This document shows, piece by piece, positions 29,953 to 38,835 of a stretch of DNA of 64,000 bases. Below the pieces are notes generated by a model that saw only the letters and a program-made list of their open reading frames with translations, was not told where the DNA came from and searched no databases. Each line of letters begins with the position of its first letter. Within the stretch, counting starts at the first letter, position 1. Source of the stretch: Weeksella massiliensis (lineage in GTDB: Bacteria; Bacteroidota; Bacteroidia; Flavobacteriales; Weeksellaceae); the NCBI GenBank assembly GCA_000751595.1, contig CCMH01000006.1, positions 1 to 64,000 on the forward strand. Direction: 5' to 3'. Made by a program: the position numbers and the translations under genes.

Positions 29953-29960
29953 TAAATTTG
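29953..29960 (+). promoter_or_regulatory. Promoter of smpB
   Basis: -7 box TAAATTTG, 38 bases before the GTG start at 29999. It lies two bases from the opposing box for the ABC-F gene. Confidence 0.6.
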
Positions 29961-29962
29961 TG

Positions 29963-29970
29963 CAAAGTTA
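29963..29970 (-). promoter_or_regulatory. Promoter of the YbiT-type ABC-F gene
   Basis: Minus-strand -7 box TAACTTTG, 32 bases before the ATG at 29930. The two divergent -7 boxes are nearly adjacent, so firing is probably mutually exclusive. Confidence 0.6.
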
Positions 29971-29998
29971 CGAATTTTTAATTGGAAAATATTCTAAG

Positions 29999-30451
29999 GT
30001 GTTAAAAGAGATTAGTATAAAAAACAAACGAGCTCGGTTTGAATATGAGTTATTAGAAGGATTTGATGCGGGCATACAATTGTTTGGCACCGAAATAAAA
30101 TCCATTCGTCTTGGGAAAGCGTCTATTGTAGACAGTTTCTGTCAGATGAAAAATGGTGAATTGTATATTGTGAACATGTTTATCGATGAATATGCATGGG
30201 GAACGCATTACAATCATCTACCAAAAAGAGAAAGAAAATTATTATTGCAAAAAAAAGAATTAAAAAAACTAGAGCGTAAAACCAAAGAAACAGGTCTCAC
30301 AATCGTTCCTACCACACTGTATATCAACAACAAAGGATTGGCAAAACTAAGAATCTATCTTGCCAAAGGAAAGAAATTGTACGATAAACGTGAGGCACTC
30401 AAAGGAAAAGATTTGAAAAGAGATTTGGAAAGAATCATAAAGAATTCTTAA
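29999..30451 (+). CDS. smpB: SsrA-binding protein SmpB
   Basis: 150 aa from the GTG at 29999. It binds tmRNA and delivers it to stalled ribosomes. An ATG at 29948 in the same frame is rejected because it lies before the -7 box and would add a tail that the family lacks. Motifs: [54 protein letters not shown] and a lysine-rich C-terminal tail ([20 protein letters not shown]). The tmRNA gene itself is not seen in this window. Confidence 0.95.
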   Translation: MLKEISIKNKRARFEYELLEGFDAGIQLFGTEIKSIRLGKASIVDSFCQMKNGELYIVNMFIDEYAWGTHYNHLPKRERKLLLQKKELKKLERKTKETGLTIVPTTLYINNKGLAKLRIYLAKGKKLYDKREALKGKDLKRDLERIIKNS

Positions 30452-30470
30452 ATTTGCATATTATTTTAAT

Positions 30471-30478
30471 TATATTTG
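30471..30478 (+). promoter_or_regulatory. Promoter of the OmpA-TSP3 gene
   Basis: Perfect -7 box TATATTTG, 29 bases before the ATG. A second box, TAAATTTG, lies at 30449-30456. Confidence 0.6.
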
Positions 30479-30506
30479 AATAATACAAAATACTAAATAT
30501 TTGATA

Positions 30507-32009
30507 ATGAAAAAGTTTAATCTATTATTATCTACAGTTATGTTATTCGTTGCGGGTAGCACATTTGTAGATGCTCAGAATTCACAGAATCCTTGGGCCA
30601 TTACAGTAGGAGCGCATGCAACGGATCACCGATCTGTTCGTGGTGCATTTGACCACTTCTTTGATACAGATAACTGGAGCATTGTTCCTCCACTATCTAA
30701 ATTATCAGTTATCCGTAACTTAAACCGTTCTTTCGACGTTGATTTAACGGCTTCAGTTGGTGAGATTGATAACAAACGTTTCAACATTAAAGACGAATTA
30801 TTCATCAATGCAGGTTTAGGTTTACGCTATAAATTTGCGAATGATTACATCTTTAAATCAGATTCATGGTTTGATCCGTATTTAAGAATTGGTGCTAACT
30901 ACCACTACTACGATTACACAACTGCATTTACTAATGCACAAGGTCAATCAACTACTTTAGGTTCATCGAACAACCCTTACACACACGTTGCAGGGAAGGA
31001 CGTAGAAGCTGAGAAAAACCATTTTGGACTTTCGGGAGGTGCTGGTATTAACTTCTGGTTTACGAAAAACTTCGGTTTGAATGTTGCTTCAGATTACAAC
31101 TGGGTTCCTTCTGCAAAAACTGACTATTTCGATTTCTTCCAACATACAGTTGGTGTAACTTTCCGTTTCGGAAAACAAGATAGAGATGGTGACGGTATTC
31201 CAGACGAAGAAGATGCTTGTCCAGATGATTTCGGTATCGCAACAGATGATCCTACAACTAACGGATGTCCAGATAGAGATGGTGACGGTATCCCAGATCA
31301 TTTAGATGCATGTCCAGATTTACCAGGTTTAGCAGAATTCAACGGATGTCCTGACACAGATGGTGATGGTATTCCAGACAACGAAGACGAATGTCCAGAA
31401 GTTGCGGGTCCTGCAGAAAACAACGGATGTCCTTGGCCAGATACTGACGGTGACGGAGTATTAGACAAAGACGATGAGTGTCCTACAGTTCCAGGTTTAC
31501 CAGAATTTAACGGATGTCCTGATACAGACGGTGACGGTATTCCAGATCATTTAGACGCTTGTCCTACAGTAAAAGGTCCGAAAGAAAACAACGGATGTCC
31601 ATGGACTGAAGTTGAAGTAGCAAAACGTTTATCGAACATCTTATTCGAGTACAACTCAGATAAAATCGTTCCTTCTTCTTACGAAGACGTACGTGTTGCG
31701 GCTCAGATCTTGAACTCAGACGAATTATTAGCTAACTCTTACTACATCGACGGTCACGCTGACCAAAGAGGTAAAGATGCTTATAACAAAACGTTATCAT
31801 TGAAACGTGCTCAAGCATTAGTTAACATCTTAGTAGAAAGAGGAAATGTTGATAGAAAACGTTTAACAGCTCGAGGATTAGGAAAATCTCAATTGTTATG
31901 TACTGAAAACACTGAAGAGTGTTACCAAAGAAACAGACGTGTTGAGGTATTACCTAAAAACGCAGAAGTTATCGAAACGAAAGTTGTAAAACCTTCTAAA
32001 AAGAAATAA
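30507..32009 (+). CDS. OmpA family outer-membrane protein with TSP3 repeats
   Basis: 500 aa. ATG at 30507, with a signal peptide ending near residue 23 (VDAQNSQ). Residues 25-220 form an eight-strand-type beta-barrel. Then come five thrombospondin type 3 calcium repeats (DRDGDGIPD, DTDGDGIPD, DTDGDGVLD units with spaced cysteines), and a C-terminal OmpA domain (LSNILFEYNSDKIV, YIDGHADQRGKDAYN, LSLKRAQAL, CYQRNRRVEV) that binds peptidoglycan. The codon choice looks more selected than in neighbours (little TCG, many GGT and ATC), suggesting high expression: the main OmpA-like porin. Strong promoter and terminator. Confidence 0.93.
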   Translation: MKKFNLLLSTVMLFVAGSTFVDAQNSQNPWAITVGAHATDHRSVRGAFDHFFDTDNWSIVPPLSKLSVIRNLNRSFDVDLTASVGEIDNKRFNIKDELFINAGLGLRYKFANDYIFKSDSWFDPYLRIGANYHYYDYTTAFTNAQGQSTTLGSSNNPYTHVAGKDVEAEKNHFGLSGGAGINFWFTKNFGLNVASDYNWVPSAKTDYFDFFQHTVGVTFRFGKQDRDGDGIPDEEDACPDDFGIATDDPTTNGCPDRDGDGIPDHLDACPDLPGLAEFNGCPDTDGDGIPDNEDECPEVAGPAENNGCPWPDTDGDGVLDKDDECPTVPGLPEFNGCPDTDGDGIPDHLDACPTVKGPKENNGCPWTEVEVAKRLSNILFEYNSDKIVPSSYEDVRVAAQILNSDELLANSYYIDGHADQRGKDAYNKTLSLKRAQALVNILVERGNVDRKRLTARGLGKSQLLCTENTEECYQRNRRVEVLPKNAEVIETKVVKPSKKK

Positions 32010-32032
32010 TCCTTTCTTTAGATAAATAAAAA

Positions 32033-32059
32033 GCCACCTCAATTGAGGTGGCTTTTTTT
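32033..32059 (+). terminator. Terminator of the OmpA-TSP3 gene
   Basis: 8-bp GC-rich hairpin GCCACCTC/GAGGTGGC around AATT, followed by T7. Confidence 0.9.
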
Positions 32060-32102
32060 ATACCGTCTACTCAAGAAACATGGTAAAATGCATAAATCTT
32101 CT

Positions 32103-32110
32103 TATATTTG
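32103..32110 (+). promoter_or_regulatory. Promoter of the 173-aa membrane protein gene
   Basis: Perfect -7 box TATATTTG, 16 bases before the ATG; -33 box not clear. Confidence 0.55.
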
Positions 32111-32126
32111 TTATGGATACTAACCC

Positions 32127-32648
32127 ATGTTACAGCAAAATAAAACCTTAAAAATAATCATCACCCTTGCCAGCAGTTTCTTTATTGTGTGGTTTTTGTT
32201 GTATTTCCTATTGGGTGAAAATTTCAGTTACACCTTTTCAAATCCAAATCTACGTTTAGCCTTCCCGAAATGGGTGGTTTTTATGGCAGCCGTTTCGGCT
32301 TATCTTTTAGTGATTATCCAAATCAACATAAAGAAAAAGTGGCACTTTTCGAATGTGATAAAGTTTATCGTTGCAATTTTTCTCGGGACGATTCCCTTTC
32401 TTTTGTACGGTGTTTTTTCGGTTACAGCTTGTCCTTTTTGGATGAAAAAATCAGAAAGCGTCAAAACCTTATACACCTCAAAACTCAATCAAGAGCAGGT
32501 GATCATCCTACAAAAAAACATTTGTTTAGACACGCAAGAAAACCGTACAGACACTGTAAAAGTAACTCCTTTCTTGGGTTTCTTAGAATCCACTACTCCA
32601 ATTTCTAAACAAGAAATAGAGCCTCGTTATTGGCAAGAAATTAAGTAA
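32127..32648 (+). CDS. Unknown membrane protein with three helices
   Basis: 173 aa. Three predicted membrane segments (about 8-29, 48-66, 79-98), then a hydrophilic C-terminal domain of about 70 residues holding the cysteines of TACPFWMKK and KNICLD. The first and last helices place the tail in the periplasm or cytoplasm depending on topology, which I cannot settle. I recognise no family. Own promoter; converges with cmk without a clear terminator. Confidence 0.6.
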   Translation: MLQQNKTLKIIITLASSFFIVWFLLYFLLGENFSYTFSNPNLRLAFPKWVVFMAAVSAYLLVIIQINIKKKWHFSNVIKFIVAIFLGTIPFLLYGVFSVTACPFWMKKSESVKTLYTSKLNQEQVIILQKNICLDTQENRTDTVKVTPFLGFLESTTPISKQEIEPRYWQEIK

Positions 32649-32698
32649 ATAGTTTGTTTTGACAGGATACAATCCAACCAAAAAATAATGGAAAATTT

Positions 32699-33397
32699 TT
32701 AAGAAAGAGAAAGTTTCTCTCTGATAATGTGTAAAGCTTTTTCGACTGTTTGCTCCAAATCCATACAAGAATTATCGATAATAATGGCATCTTCAGCAGC
32801 TTTTAGAGGCGCTATAGCACGCGTACTATCAATCTTGTCCCGTTCGATAACATTGGATAAAACTTTTTCAAAAGGCACTTGTTTTCCTTCTGCCTGATAT
32901 TCTAAAAACCTTCTTTCTGCTCGCGCTTCGGCAGAAGCTGTAATAAAAAGTTTCACATTCGCATCCGGGAAAACAACAGTCCCGATATCACGACCATCCA
33001 TCACCACATCCATTTCCTTCGCCATAGAACGCTGTAATTCCACGCACAAATCACGCACTTCTTTGATCGTTGCAATGGCGCTGACATGGGAAGAAATTTC
33101 CATCGAACGAATTTCATCTTCAACCAATTCATCATTGAGATAAGTTTCTCGTTTTCTAGTTTTTGGATTGGGTTTGAATTGTATCGAAATCGACGACAAA
33201 AAAGGAATCAAATCTTGGGTAGAAACCTGATTATCTGGCGTAATGAAACCTTTGCGTAACGCAAACAAAGTTACTGCTCGATACATCGCACCACTATCGA
33301 TATGCGTAAAACCTAAGGCTTGCGCAATTCGTTTAGAAGTTGAACTTTTCCCCGTAGAAGAATAACCGTCTATAGCAATAACAATTGTTGATTTCAT
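32699..33397 (-). CDS. cmk: Cytidylate kinase
   Basis: 232 aa. Phosphorylates CMP and dCMP. The P-loop is IAIDGYSSTGKSSTSKRIAQ; further motifs are HIDSGAMYRAVT, MDGRDIGTVVFPDANVKLF and the lid region ARAERRFLE. It starts 28 bases after porQ on the same strand; porQ-cmk adjacency is usual in flavobacteria and is probably an operon without functional meaning. Confidence 0.96.
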   Translation of the reverse strand: MKSTIVIAIDGYSSTGKSSTSKRIAQALGFTHIDSGAMYRAVTLFALRKGFITPDNQVSTQDLIPFLSSISIQFKPNPKTRKRETYLNDELVEDEIRSMEISSHVSAIATIKEVRDLCVELQRSMAKEMDVVMDGRDIGTVVFPDANVKLFITASAEARAERRFLEYQAEGKQVPFEKVLSNVIERDKIDSTRAIAPLKAAEDAIIIDNSCMDLEQTVEKALHIIREKLSLS

Positions 33398-33425
33398 GTT
33401 GTAAAAATAAGAAAGAAAACTTAAA

Positions 33426-34454
33426 TTATAGCCATGGATTACTGCGCCAATAATCTCGTCCTTGAATTAGTCGATCGAGGTTCACAATGATTCCGAAATG
33501 GTTGGCTCCTCCCGATTTGTGGTAATTGGCATGTGCATATTCTATACGAAAAGCATTGGCCCGAAAACCAAAACCGTAAGTAAGTCCAGAAAAAGAACGA
33601 ACATCATCGATTGCCAATTCGTTTCCTCTTTTGAAGTTGTAGCCAATACGTAGATTGAAATCTTGTTCTGGTAAAATTTCAGCTCCGATCGAAACGTGAT
33701 CTATAAATTTCCGACCAAAAGAAGTTTCTTTTCCGTTTTTATTTTCTGGAATCGAATTATCGAATTTCTGTAAATCGTGCAAAGTTAGATTCAATTCTAT
33801 CGGTACATGCTCTAAACGATGCGTGAGCCCAAGATTGATTTGCACGGGCATTTTTTCTTTTTTTCCATCGTAGGATTTGATCTGACTTCCGAAATTTCTA
33901 GCGACCAACGTTGCATTAAAATTATCATCAAAATTATGATAAGATATTCCAACATCCGCCGCGACAGCCGACGATGTATACGATTCTATCCGAGAATTGA
34001 TATATTTTAGATTAACTCCTACCGAGAAAAAATCGCTTATTTCTCGTCCATAACCCAATACAATTGCGGCATCATTCGCCTTGAAATCACCGGTTAGATT
34101 ACCGATTTCATCGGCGCCGATCAGCTTTCCGTAATCTACGTATTGTCCGTGCAGAGAAAGAAAATCAACATCGGTTAACTGATAAACACCCGAAAATGTA
34201 GCAAAATTTACATCGGCAATGTACGACACGTAATTCATAGCAAGTTGCCCATGCATCTTATGGTTCATCAGCGCGGGATTCCACAATGACATATTCGGAT
34301 CGGCATCCCAAGCAGTTTGCGCATTTCCGCCCAAAGCAGCTTGTCTTGCAGAAGTCGAAATATTGAGAAACTCATACACTCTTGTTCCATCCTGAGCAAA
34401 AAGGTGCTGAGAAAATCCTACAATAAACAACAAAAGCAAATATAGTTTACGCAT
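33426..34454 (-). CDS. porQ: Type IX secretion system protein PorQ
   Basis: 342-aa outer-membrane beta-barrel of the PorV/PorQ (FadL-like) group. Signal peptide 1-21 from the ATG at 34454 (MRKLYLLLLFIVGFSQHLFA). The mature start GTRVYEFLNISTSARQAALGG, with DPNMSLWNPALM next, is the PorQ signature. PorQ works with PorU, PorV and PorZ in the attachment complex that removes T9SS sorting domains and links cargo to A-LPS in Porphyromonas. cmk follows. The M28 peptidase in this window is a plausible cargo. Confidence 0.92.
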   Translation of the reverse strand: MRKLYLLLLFIVGFSQHLFAQDGTRVYEFLNISTSARQAALGGNAQTAWDADPNMSLWNPALMNHKMHGQLAMNYVSYIADVNFATFSGVYQLTDVDFLSLHGQYVDYGKLIGADEIGNLTGDFKANDAAIVLGYGREISDFFSVGVNLKYINSRIESYTSSAVAADVGISYHNFDDNFNATLVARNFGSQIKSYDGKKEKMPVQINLGLTHRLEHVPIELNLTLHDLQKFDNSIPENKNGKETSFGRKFIDHVSIGAEILPEQDFNLRIGYNFKRGNELAIDDVRSFSGLTYGFGFRANAFRIEYAHANYHKSGGANHFGIIVNLDRLIQGRDYWRSNPWL

Positions 34455-34517
34455 GTTCAGTATCAATCTGGTTAAATAACGTGATTATTTGGGCTTTGGT
34501 ATAATGAAGTTCGAAAT

Positions 34518-35246
34518 TTATTTATAGGTGATTTTGGCAATGAAATATACAAACTGATCATCGCAAATGCGTAAATAGAGATCTTTCTCTTGTCGATGTT
34601 GTTCGATACGAATTGTTTTTTGGTAGGAAAGTTCTTTGAGAAAATTCATTTCTAACACTGTAATTGAGCGATCCAACACTTCTTCTTTGGGCAAAGTATC
34701 GAGACACCACGTGAGATATTGTATATTATTGACATGATTTACCACGTCTAAATCGGACAATTTTACTTGATATTCTGCTACTTTCTCGAAATTTTCTGGG
34801 GCTTCAATTTTTTGATTTTCTACCGAAGTTGCATGCAAGTCAGGGAAGCGCTGCAAGTGATCAGAAGCAATTTTCAACGCTTCTGGACGTCTTCTTTCGG
34901 TATTGAAAACAGCCCATAAACTCGACACACCAATCAATTTTCGACCATCTTTTTTCACTTCGAGATTCCGAATAGATTTCGGGCCGCGAAGTAGTTCTAA
35001 CCAAGTATCAATCGACACCTCATCATTGAGTTCGGGTAAAGTGTCGATCTCAATACGGATCCGATTCATTACCCAAGCTTGATTATTTTGTTGCAAATCA
35101 TCAAACCCTAAACCACCAAAATCGGCATGATTAGCTGCCGTTATTTGTAGGATATTGGCTAATTCGGGGTATTTTATTTTCCGGTTTGGATAAACTCTAC
35201 TGTAATCGAGGTAAAATTTTTCGGTATAATAATCGATAGGATTCAT
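34518..35246 (-). CDS. Acyl-ACP thioesterase
   Basis: 242 aa, two hot-dog domains, of the bacterial/plant FatA/FatB family. It releases fatty acids from acyl-ACP. The N-terminal hot dog holds the fatty-acyl pocket (NHADFGGLGFDDL, WVMNRIRIEID). The second starts at the conserved DLDVVNHVNNIQYLTW with the catalytic Asp/Asn/His set. ATG at 35246 (MNPIDYY), nine bases after the ribH stop, so it is probably in one unit with ribH. Confidence 0.9.
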   Translation of the reverse strand: MNPIDYYTEKFYLDYSRVYPNRKIKYPELANILQITAANHADFGGLGFDDLQQNNQAWVMNRIRIEIDTLPELNDEVSIDTWLELLRGPKSIRNLEVKKDGRKLIGVSSLWAVFNTERRRPEALKIASDHLQRFPDLHATSVENQKIEAPENFEKVAEYQVKLSDLDVVNHVNNIQYLTWCLDTLPKEEVLDRSITVLEMNFLKELSYQKTIRIEQHRQEKDLYLRICDDQFVYFIAKITYK

Positions 35247-35255
35247 TAACAATAC

Positions 35256-35750
35256 TTACGATAATTGAGATTTGAAATCGGCCATAATTACAGCTGCAAC
35301 TCCAGCTTCTACGCCTTTGTTTCCGTGTTTTCCGCCCGAACGGTCAAGCGATTGTTGCTCATTTTCGTCGGTTAATAAACAGAATATTATTGGCATCGGA
35401 TGTTTCTGATTTAGCGATTGAATCCCGTGGGTAACGCCCTGACATACATAGTCGAAATGAGCGGTTTCCCCTCTTATGACACATCCTACCGTAATAATTC
35501 CGTCGAGGTAAGGATATTTTTGCGCGATTTTATCGGCTCCATACACCAACTCGAAACTACCTGGTACGTGCATTAGAATAATATCTTTTTCATCTACTCC
35601 CAAATCTATCAACGTATCTTTTGCCCCATCTCTAAGGTTGAATGTGATGTGATTATTCCATTCTGAGGTTACGATTGCAAAAGTTTTTCCTTTGCCAGAA
35701 GGCAAGATATTTTTATCGTAATGCGATAGATTTTTATTTTCGGTTGCCAT
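35256..35750 (-). CDS. ribH: 6,7-dimethyl-8-ribityllumazine synthase
   Basis: 164 aa. Joins the ribityl-uracil and butanone phosphate precursors in riboflavin synthesis and forms an icosahedral cage in many bacteria. Motifs: VTSEWNNHITFNLRDGA, HVPGSFELVYGADKIA, TVGCVIRGETAHFDYV and the PIIFCLLTDENEQQSLDR block with the catalytic histidine in HFDYV. No other rib gene is adjacent; its flavobacterial neighbours here are a TPR protein upstream and a thioesterase downstream. Confidence 0.97.
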   Translation of the reverse strand: MATENKNLSHYDKNILPSGKGKTFAIVTSEWNNHITFNLRDGAKDTLIDLGVDEKDIILMHVPGSFELVYGADKIAQKYPYLDGIITVGCVIRGETAHFDYVCQGVTHGIQSLNQKHPMPIIFCLLTDENEQQSLDRSGGKHGNKGVEAGVAAVIMADFKSQLS

Positions 35751-35803
35751 TGTACTATTTTTTATATTTTGAATGTAGGTAAAATTACGGCGATTCTTGG
35801 CAA

Positions 35804-35846
35804 GAAAAAAGTCGGGCCGAATAAAATAATATCCAACCCGACTTTT
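35804..35846 (-). terminator. Terminator of the TPR protein gene
   Basis: 10-bp arms AAAAGTCGGG/CCCGACTTTT with a 20-base loop and a seven-T tail on the minus strand. It separates the TPR gene from ribH. Confidence 0.75.
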
Positions 35847-35875
35847 CTTATGGTAATTTGTTACCTTTTATTTTC

Positions 35876-36580
35876 TTATTGCTGACCTAATGCATAGGTT
35901 AAACGTTCTACAAATTTCTCTGCTTCGTTGTTATTTGCCCCTGGATATTTATCGACAATAATCTGGAAATATTTTAGTGCATCTTCGTTCTTCCCTAAAC
36001 TCATCGCAATGTTACCTGCTTTGGTATAATAGGTTTGTTCGATGGTAACAACCTTCGTTGCTTCTGCAGCTTTTACATAGTATGGTAAACCTTCTTCTAC
36101 TTTTCCGGTTTGTACTAAGCAGTTTCCGATCATTCCGTATTTCTGAGCCAAAAGAACTGGATCTTTGGTCGAGAAATCTTCGAACATTTTTATAGCAGTC
36201 GTGTAGTCACCTAATTTGTAATACGCAGCGCCGGCCTTTAGTTTAGCCAAATTACCTGCATCTGTATTGCCATATTCGTCAACGATTTGCTGTAAACCCA
36301 TATAGCTTCCTTTGCTCCCGTTGAGTGCCTGACCGATAGAATCTTGTTCGAAAAGACGTTCTGCTGTCACCATTTCTTTAAGCGCTTGATCTGATTTTGG
36401 ATCAACAATCAATTTAAGATAAGCGAAATAGCCTAAAGCAGCGAGTACAACAACGCCGATAACAATTCCTAAAACTTTAGCATTTTTTTCTAAGAAGAGT
36501 TCCATATTAAGGGCAGTACGGTCTAATTTCTGTACCAATTCCTCTGTTGTAGATTCTTCGTTTTTTACTTTCTTTGCCAT
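35876..36580 (-). CDS. Membrane-anchored TPR protein (YfgM-like)
   Basis: 234 aa. A charged cytoplasmic N-terminus (1-35) is followed by one membrane helix (about 37-58, VLGIVIGVVVLAALGYFAYL) and a periplasmic C-domain with several TPR units (AAYYKLGDYTTAIKMFEDF, LVQTGKVEEGLPYYVKAAE, AMSLGKNEDALKYFQIIVD). This architecture is that of YfgM/BamD-like helpers. A TPR gene next to ribH is recurrent in flavobacteria. Role unknown; possibly a chaperone helper in the envelope. Confidence 0.85.
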   Translation of the reverse strand: MAKKVKNEESTTEELVQKLDRTALNMELFLEKNAKVLGIVIGVVVLAALGYFAYLKLIVDPKSDQALKEMVTAERLFEQDSIGQALNGSKGSYMGLQQIVDEYGNTDAGNLAKLKAGAAYYKLGDYTTAIKMFEDFSTKDPVLLAQKYGMIGNCLVQTGKVEEGLPYYVKAAEATKVVTIEQTYYTKAGNIAMSLGKNEDALKYFQIIVDKYPGANNNEAEKFVERLTYALGQQ

Positions 36581-36601
36581 GTAATTTTATTAATGCGATT
36601 G

Positions 36602-36609
36602 CAAAAATA
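36602..36609 (-). promoter_or_regulatory. Promoter of the TPR protein gene
   Basis: Minus-strand -7 box TATTTTTG, 21 bases before the ATG; a weak TTGG lies upstream as -33 box. Confidence 0.55.
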
Positions 36610-36658
36610 GGCTTCTATTTGCTTATTTCCAACAATATTCTTTAGTTTTATAACTTAT

Positions 36659-37258
36659 TTAGAACAAATAAGCTACCGATAAATTTAGGAGTTTCGGAGT
36701 TGACTCTGTTTTGTAATCCCAGTTATCTTTTATAAACTCAGAAGTTACTTTTCCAAAACCAAATTCGTAACGTAAATCGAATAAGAATCTAGAGATTTCT
36801 ACTCCTGCACCGATATGCATTCCTACATTGAATTCGTCTTGTTTTGCTTTGGTAATTTCATTGAAAGAAACATCGTCATTGAAATAATAAGAAAACGTTG
36901 GACCAATTTGTACGTGTGCCAATCCTAAAAACTCTTTTCCGATCCCAACAGGAATATCAATTCTTTTTTTGGTAATATCGTAATTGATTCCTTGCGTTTC
37001 ATACTCATTCTTATATTGTGTGTACAATACTTCTGGTTGGATATAAATTCCGGCAAACTTAGCACGAATCAAGGCTCCTGCTTGGAAACCTGTTGATCCA
37101 TTTCCTTTGTCGCGAAAAATACTTCCGGTATTTTCTACCACCGATTTACCGTTATCTGCATTGAAAACAACGCCTGCCTTTAGTCCAAAATCTAAGCTTT
37201 GAGCTTGTGCAAATCCTGCAGTTAATGCCGTCATTGCGATAAATAAGTTTTTTTTCAT
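36659..37258 (-). CDS. Outer-membrane beta-barrel protein
   Basis: 199 aa with a signal peptide (MKKNLFIAMTALTAGFAQAQ). Alternating hydrophobic strands with aromatic girdles (IYIQPEVLYTQYKNEY, FLFDLRYEFGFGKV) and a C-terminal phenylalanine (LNLSVAYLF) mark a small eight-strand barrel inserted by BAM. It lies five bases after the MlaF-like ATPase stop, so it belongs to the mlaEF-like unit. It may be an outer-membrane partner of that transporter; this is inference only. Confidence 0.8.
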   Translation of the reverse strand: MKKNLFIAMTALTAGFAQAQSLDFGLKAGVVFNADNGKSVVENTGSIFRDKGNGSTGFQAGALIRAKFAGIYIQPEVLYTQYKNEYETQGINYDITKKRIDIPVGIGKEFLGLAHVQIGPTFSYYFNDDVSFNEITKAKQDEFNVGMHIGAGVEISRFLFDLRYEFGFGKVTSEFIKDNWDYKTESTPKLLNLSVAYLF

Positions 37259-37263
37259 AGTAT

Positions 37264-38037
37264 TTATTTTTGTTTTTCTTTTAGTAATGCTGATCTCAAT
37301 TTCGTAAAAAGATCAGACGAGTACACAAAATCTATCACCGACTCGTTATCTGCAGTTAGGATTTCATCTTTCGTTCCTTCCCACTCAAGATAACCTTGTT
37401 TCAGGAATACGATTTTATCTCCAATTTCCATCACCGAATTCATATCGTGGGTATTGACCACGGTTGTCGTATTGTATTCCTGGGTAATTTCGTAAATCAA
37501 TTTATCGATAACCAAAGCTGTTTTTGGGTCAAGCCCTGAGTTTGGTTCATCGGCAAAAAGAAATTTTGGTTCATTGATCATTGCCCGAGCAATAGCTACC
37601 CTTTTTTGCATCCCACCAGAAATTTCTGAAGGATATTTCACCAAAGCTTCTTTGGCAATCTCTACCCGATCGAGCATTTTCATTGCTCTTGCAGTTGCTT
37701 CTTGTCGAGAAAGATTAGAAAACATCTCTAAAGGGAAACGAACATTTTCTAGGATATTCATCGAATCGAAAAGGGCACTCCCTTGGAATACAACGCCAAT
37801 TTCTTCTCGTAATTGTTGTCTGCGTTTAAAATCAAACTCAACTGTATTTTCACCATTGAAATAGATTTCACCAGATGTTGGCATCAATAATCCTATCAAA
37901 CACTTTAAGAAAACCGTTTTACCAGAACCACTTTGCCCAATAATGAGGTTTGTTTTCCCTTCGTGAAAATCGACCGAAAAACCTTTTAATACCTCAATAT
38001 CATCAAACGATTTTTTTATATTTCTTACTTCTATCAT
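37264..38037 (-). CDS. MlaF-like lipid-transport ABC ATPase
   Basis: 257 aa from the ATG at 38037 (MIEVRNIKKSFDD), which overlaps the permease stop by one base (TAATG); a longer reading into the permease gene is a frame overlap only. Walker A is IGQSGSGKTVFLK, signature ISGGMQKRVAIARA, Walker B FLFADEPNSGLDP. The pattern fits MlaF ATPases that power phospholipid movement between the membranes. The first gene of the unit is the MlaE-like permease; no MlaD (MCE) gene is adjacent. Confidence 0.9.
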   Translation of the reverse strand: MIEVRNIKKSFDDIEVLKGFSVDFHEGKTNLIIGQSGSGKTVFLKCLIGLLMPTSGEIYFNGENTVEFDFKRRQQLREEIGVVFQGSALFDSMNILENVRFPLEMFSNLSRQEATARAMKMLDRVEIAKEALVKYPSEISGGMQKRVAIARAMINEPKFLFADEPNSGLDPKTALVIDKLIYEITQEYNTTTVVNTHDMNSVMEIGDKIVFLKQGYLEWEGTKDEILTADNESVIDFVYSSDLFTKLRSALLKEKQK

Positions 38038-38783
38038 TAGCTTAAAATGGTTTGGGTTAATATTAAGTTGAGGATGATGATACAAATTGATGTCCAAACA
38101 ACGGCTGTCGTACTCGATCGTCCTACTTCTAAAGATCCTCCGTTTACATAATAACCATAATAAGCTGGCACTGTAGCAATAACAAATGCAAACACCATGG
38201 TTTTGAAGAATGTATAGACATAGAGTTTCACGGCCATGCCCATTTGTAGTCCTTGAACAAAATCTACTGGCGCCCACATTTTGGTAAAAACGCCGATGAG
38301 ATGACCACCCAAAATCCCGAAACCGATACTAATGGCAATCAAGAAAGGGAAGAAAAACACACAGGCAATAATTTTCGGTAGGATGAGAAAATTGGGAGAA
38401 TTAATCCCCATCACATCCAACGCATCGATTTGTTCGGTCACTCTCATTGTTCCGATACTCGACGCGATATAAGAGCCGACTTTTCCTGCTAAAATAAGTG
38501 AAACAATGGTCGGAGAGAATTCTAAAATTAACACTACTTTTGTCGCGTAACCGATATAAGCATCGGGCACAGGAATTTCTGATCCACGAAAATTTTGCGC
38601 CATTTGTATCGCAACAACAGCGCCCATAAACGTAGAAATAAACGTCACAATCCCTAAGGAACTCATTCCGAGATCCATCACTTCGCGGACAATTAATTTC
38701 CAAAAATATTTAAACTTGATGGGTTTTTGAAATACTTTTGTCATTAACAAAACGTATCTCCCTAAGTTTTCAAACAATTTCAT
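38037..38783 (-). CDS. MlaE family lipid-transport permease
   Basis: 248 aa from the ATG at 38783 (MKLFENLGRYVLL), which lies directly under its promoter box. Five to six membrane helices and the family motifs IGTMRVTEQIDALDVMGINS and GSYIASSIG are clear. With the MlaF-like ATPase it should form the inner-membrane core of a phospholipid transporter. The direction of transport in Bacteroidota is not known from sequence. Divergent from the SprT-like gene. Confidence 0.92.
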   Translation of the reverse strand: MKLFENLGRYVLLMTKVFQKPIKFKYFWKLIVREVMDLGMSSLGIVTFISTFMGAVVAIQMAQNFRGSEIPVPDAYIGYATKVVLILEFSPTIVSLILAGKVGSYIASSIGTMRVTEQIDALDVMGINSPNFLILPKIIACVFFFPFLIAISIGFGILGGHLIGVFTKMWAPVDFVQGLQMGMAVKLYVYTFFKTMVFAFVIATVPAYYGYYVNGGSLEVGRSSTTAVVWTSICIIILNLILTQTILS

Positions 38784-38788
38784 TGCCA

Positions 38789-38796
38789 CAAAAATA
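38789..38796 (-). promoter_or_regulatory. Promoter of the mlaEF-like operon
   Basis: Minus-strand -7 box TATTTTTG ending five bases before the ATG; a leaderless mRNA is expected. -33 box unclear in the A/T-rich upstream region. Confidence 0.6.
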
Positions 38797-38835
38797 GTAT
38801 TTTTATTATTATATTCTTTTAAAATATCCGACAAA

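Noticed and set aside
31180-31610. TSP3-coding repeats as a DNA repeat of interest
   Set aside because: The DNA repetition simply encodes calcium-binding protein repeats, ordinary for this OmpA type.
37264-38277. Reading the MlaF-like ATPase from 38277
   Set aside because: The extra 80 residues are the permease gene in another frame; MIEVRNIKKSF at 38037 is the normal ABC start and overlaps the permease stop as TAATG.
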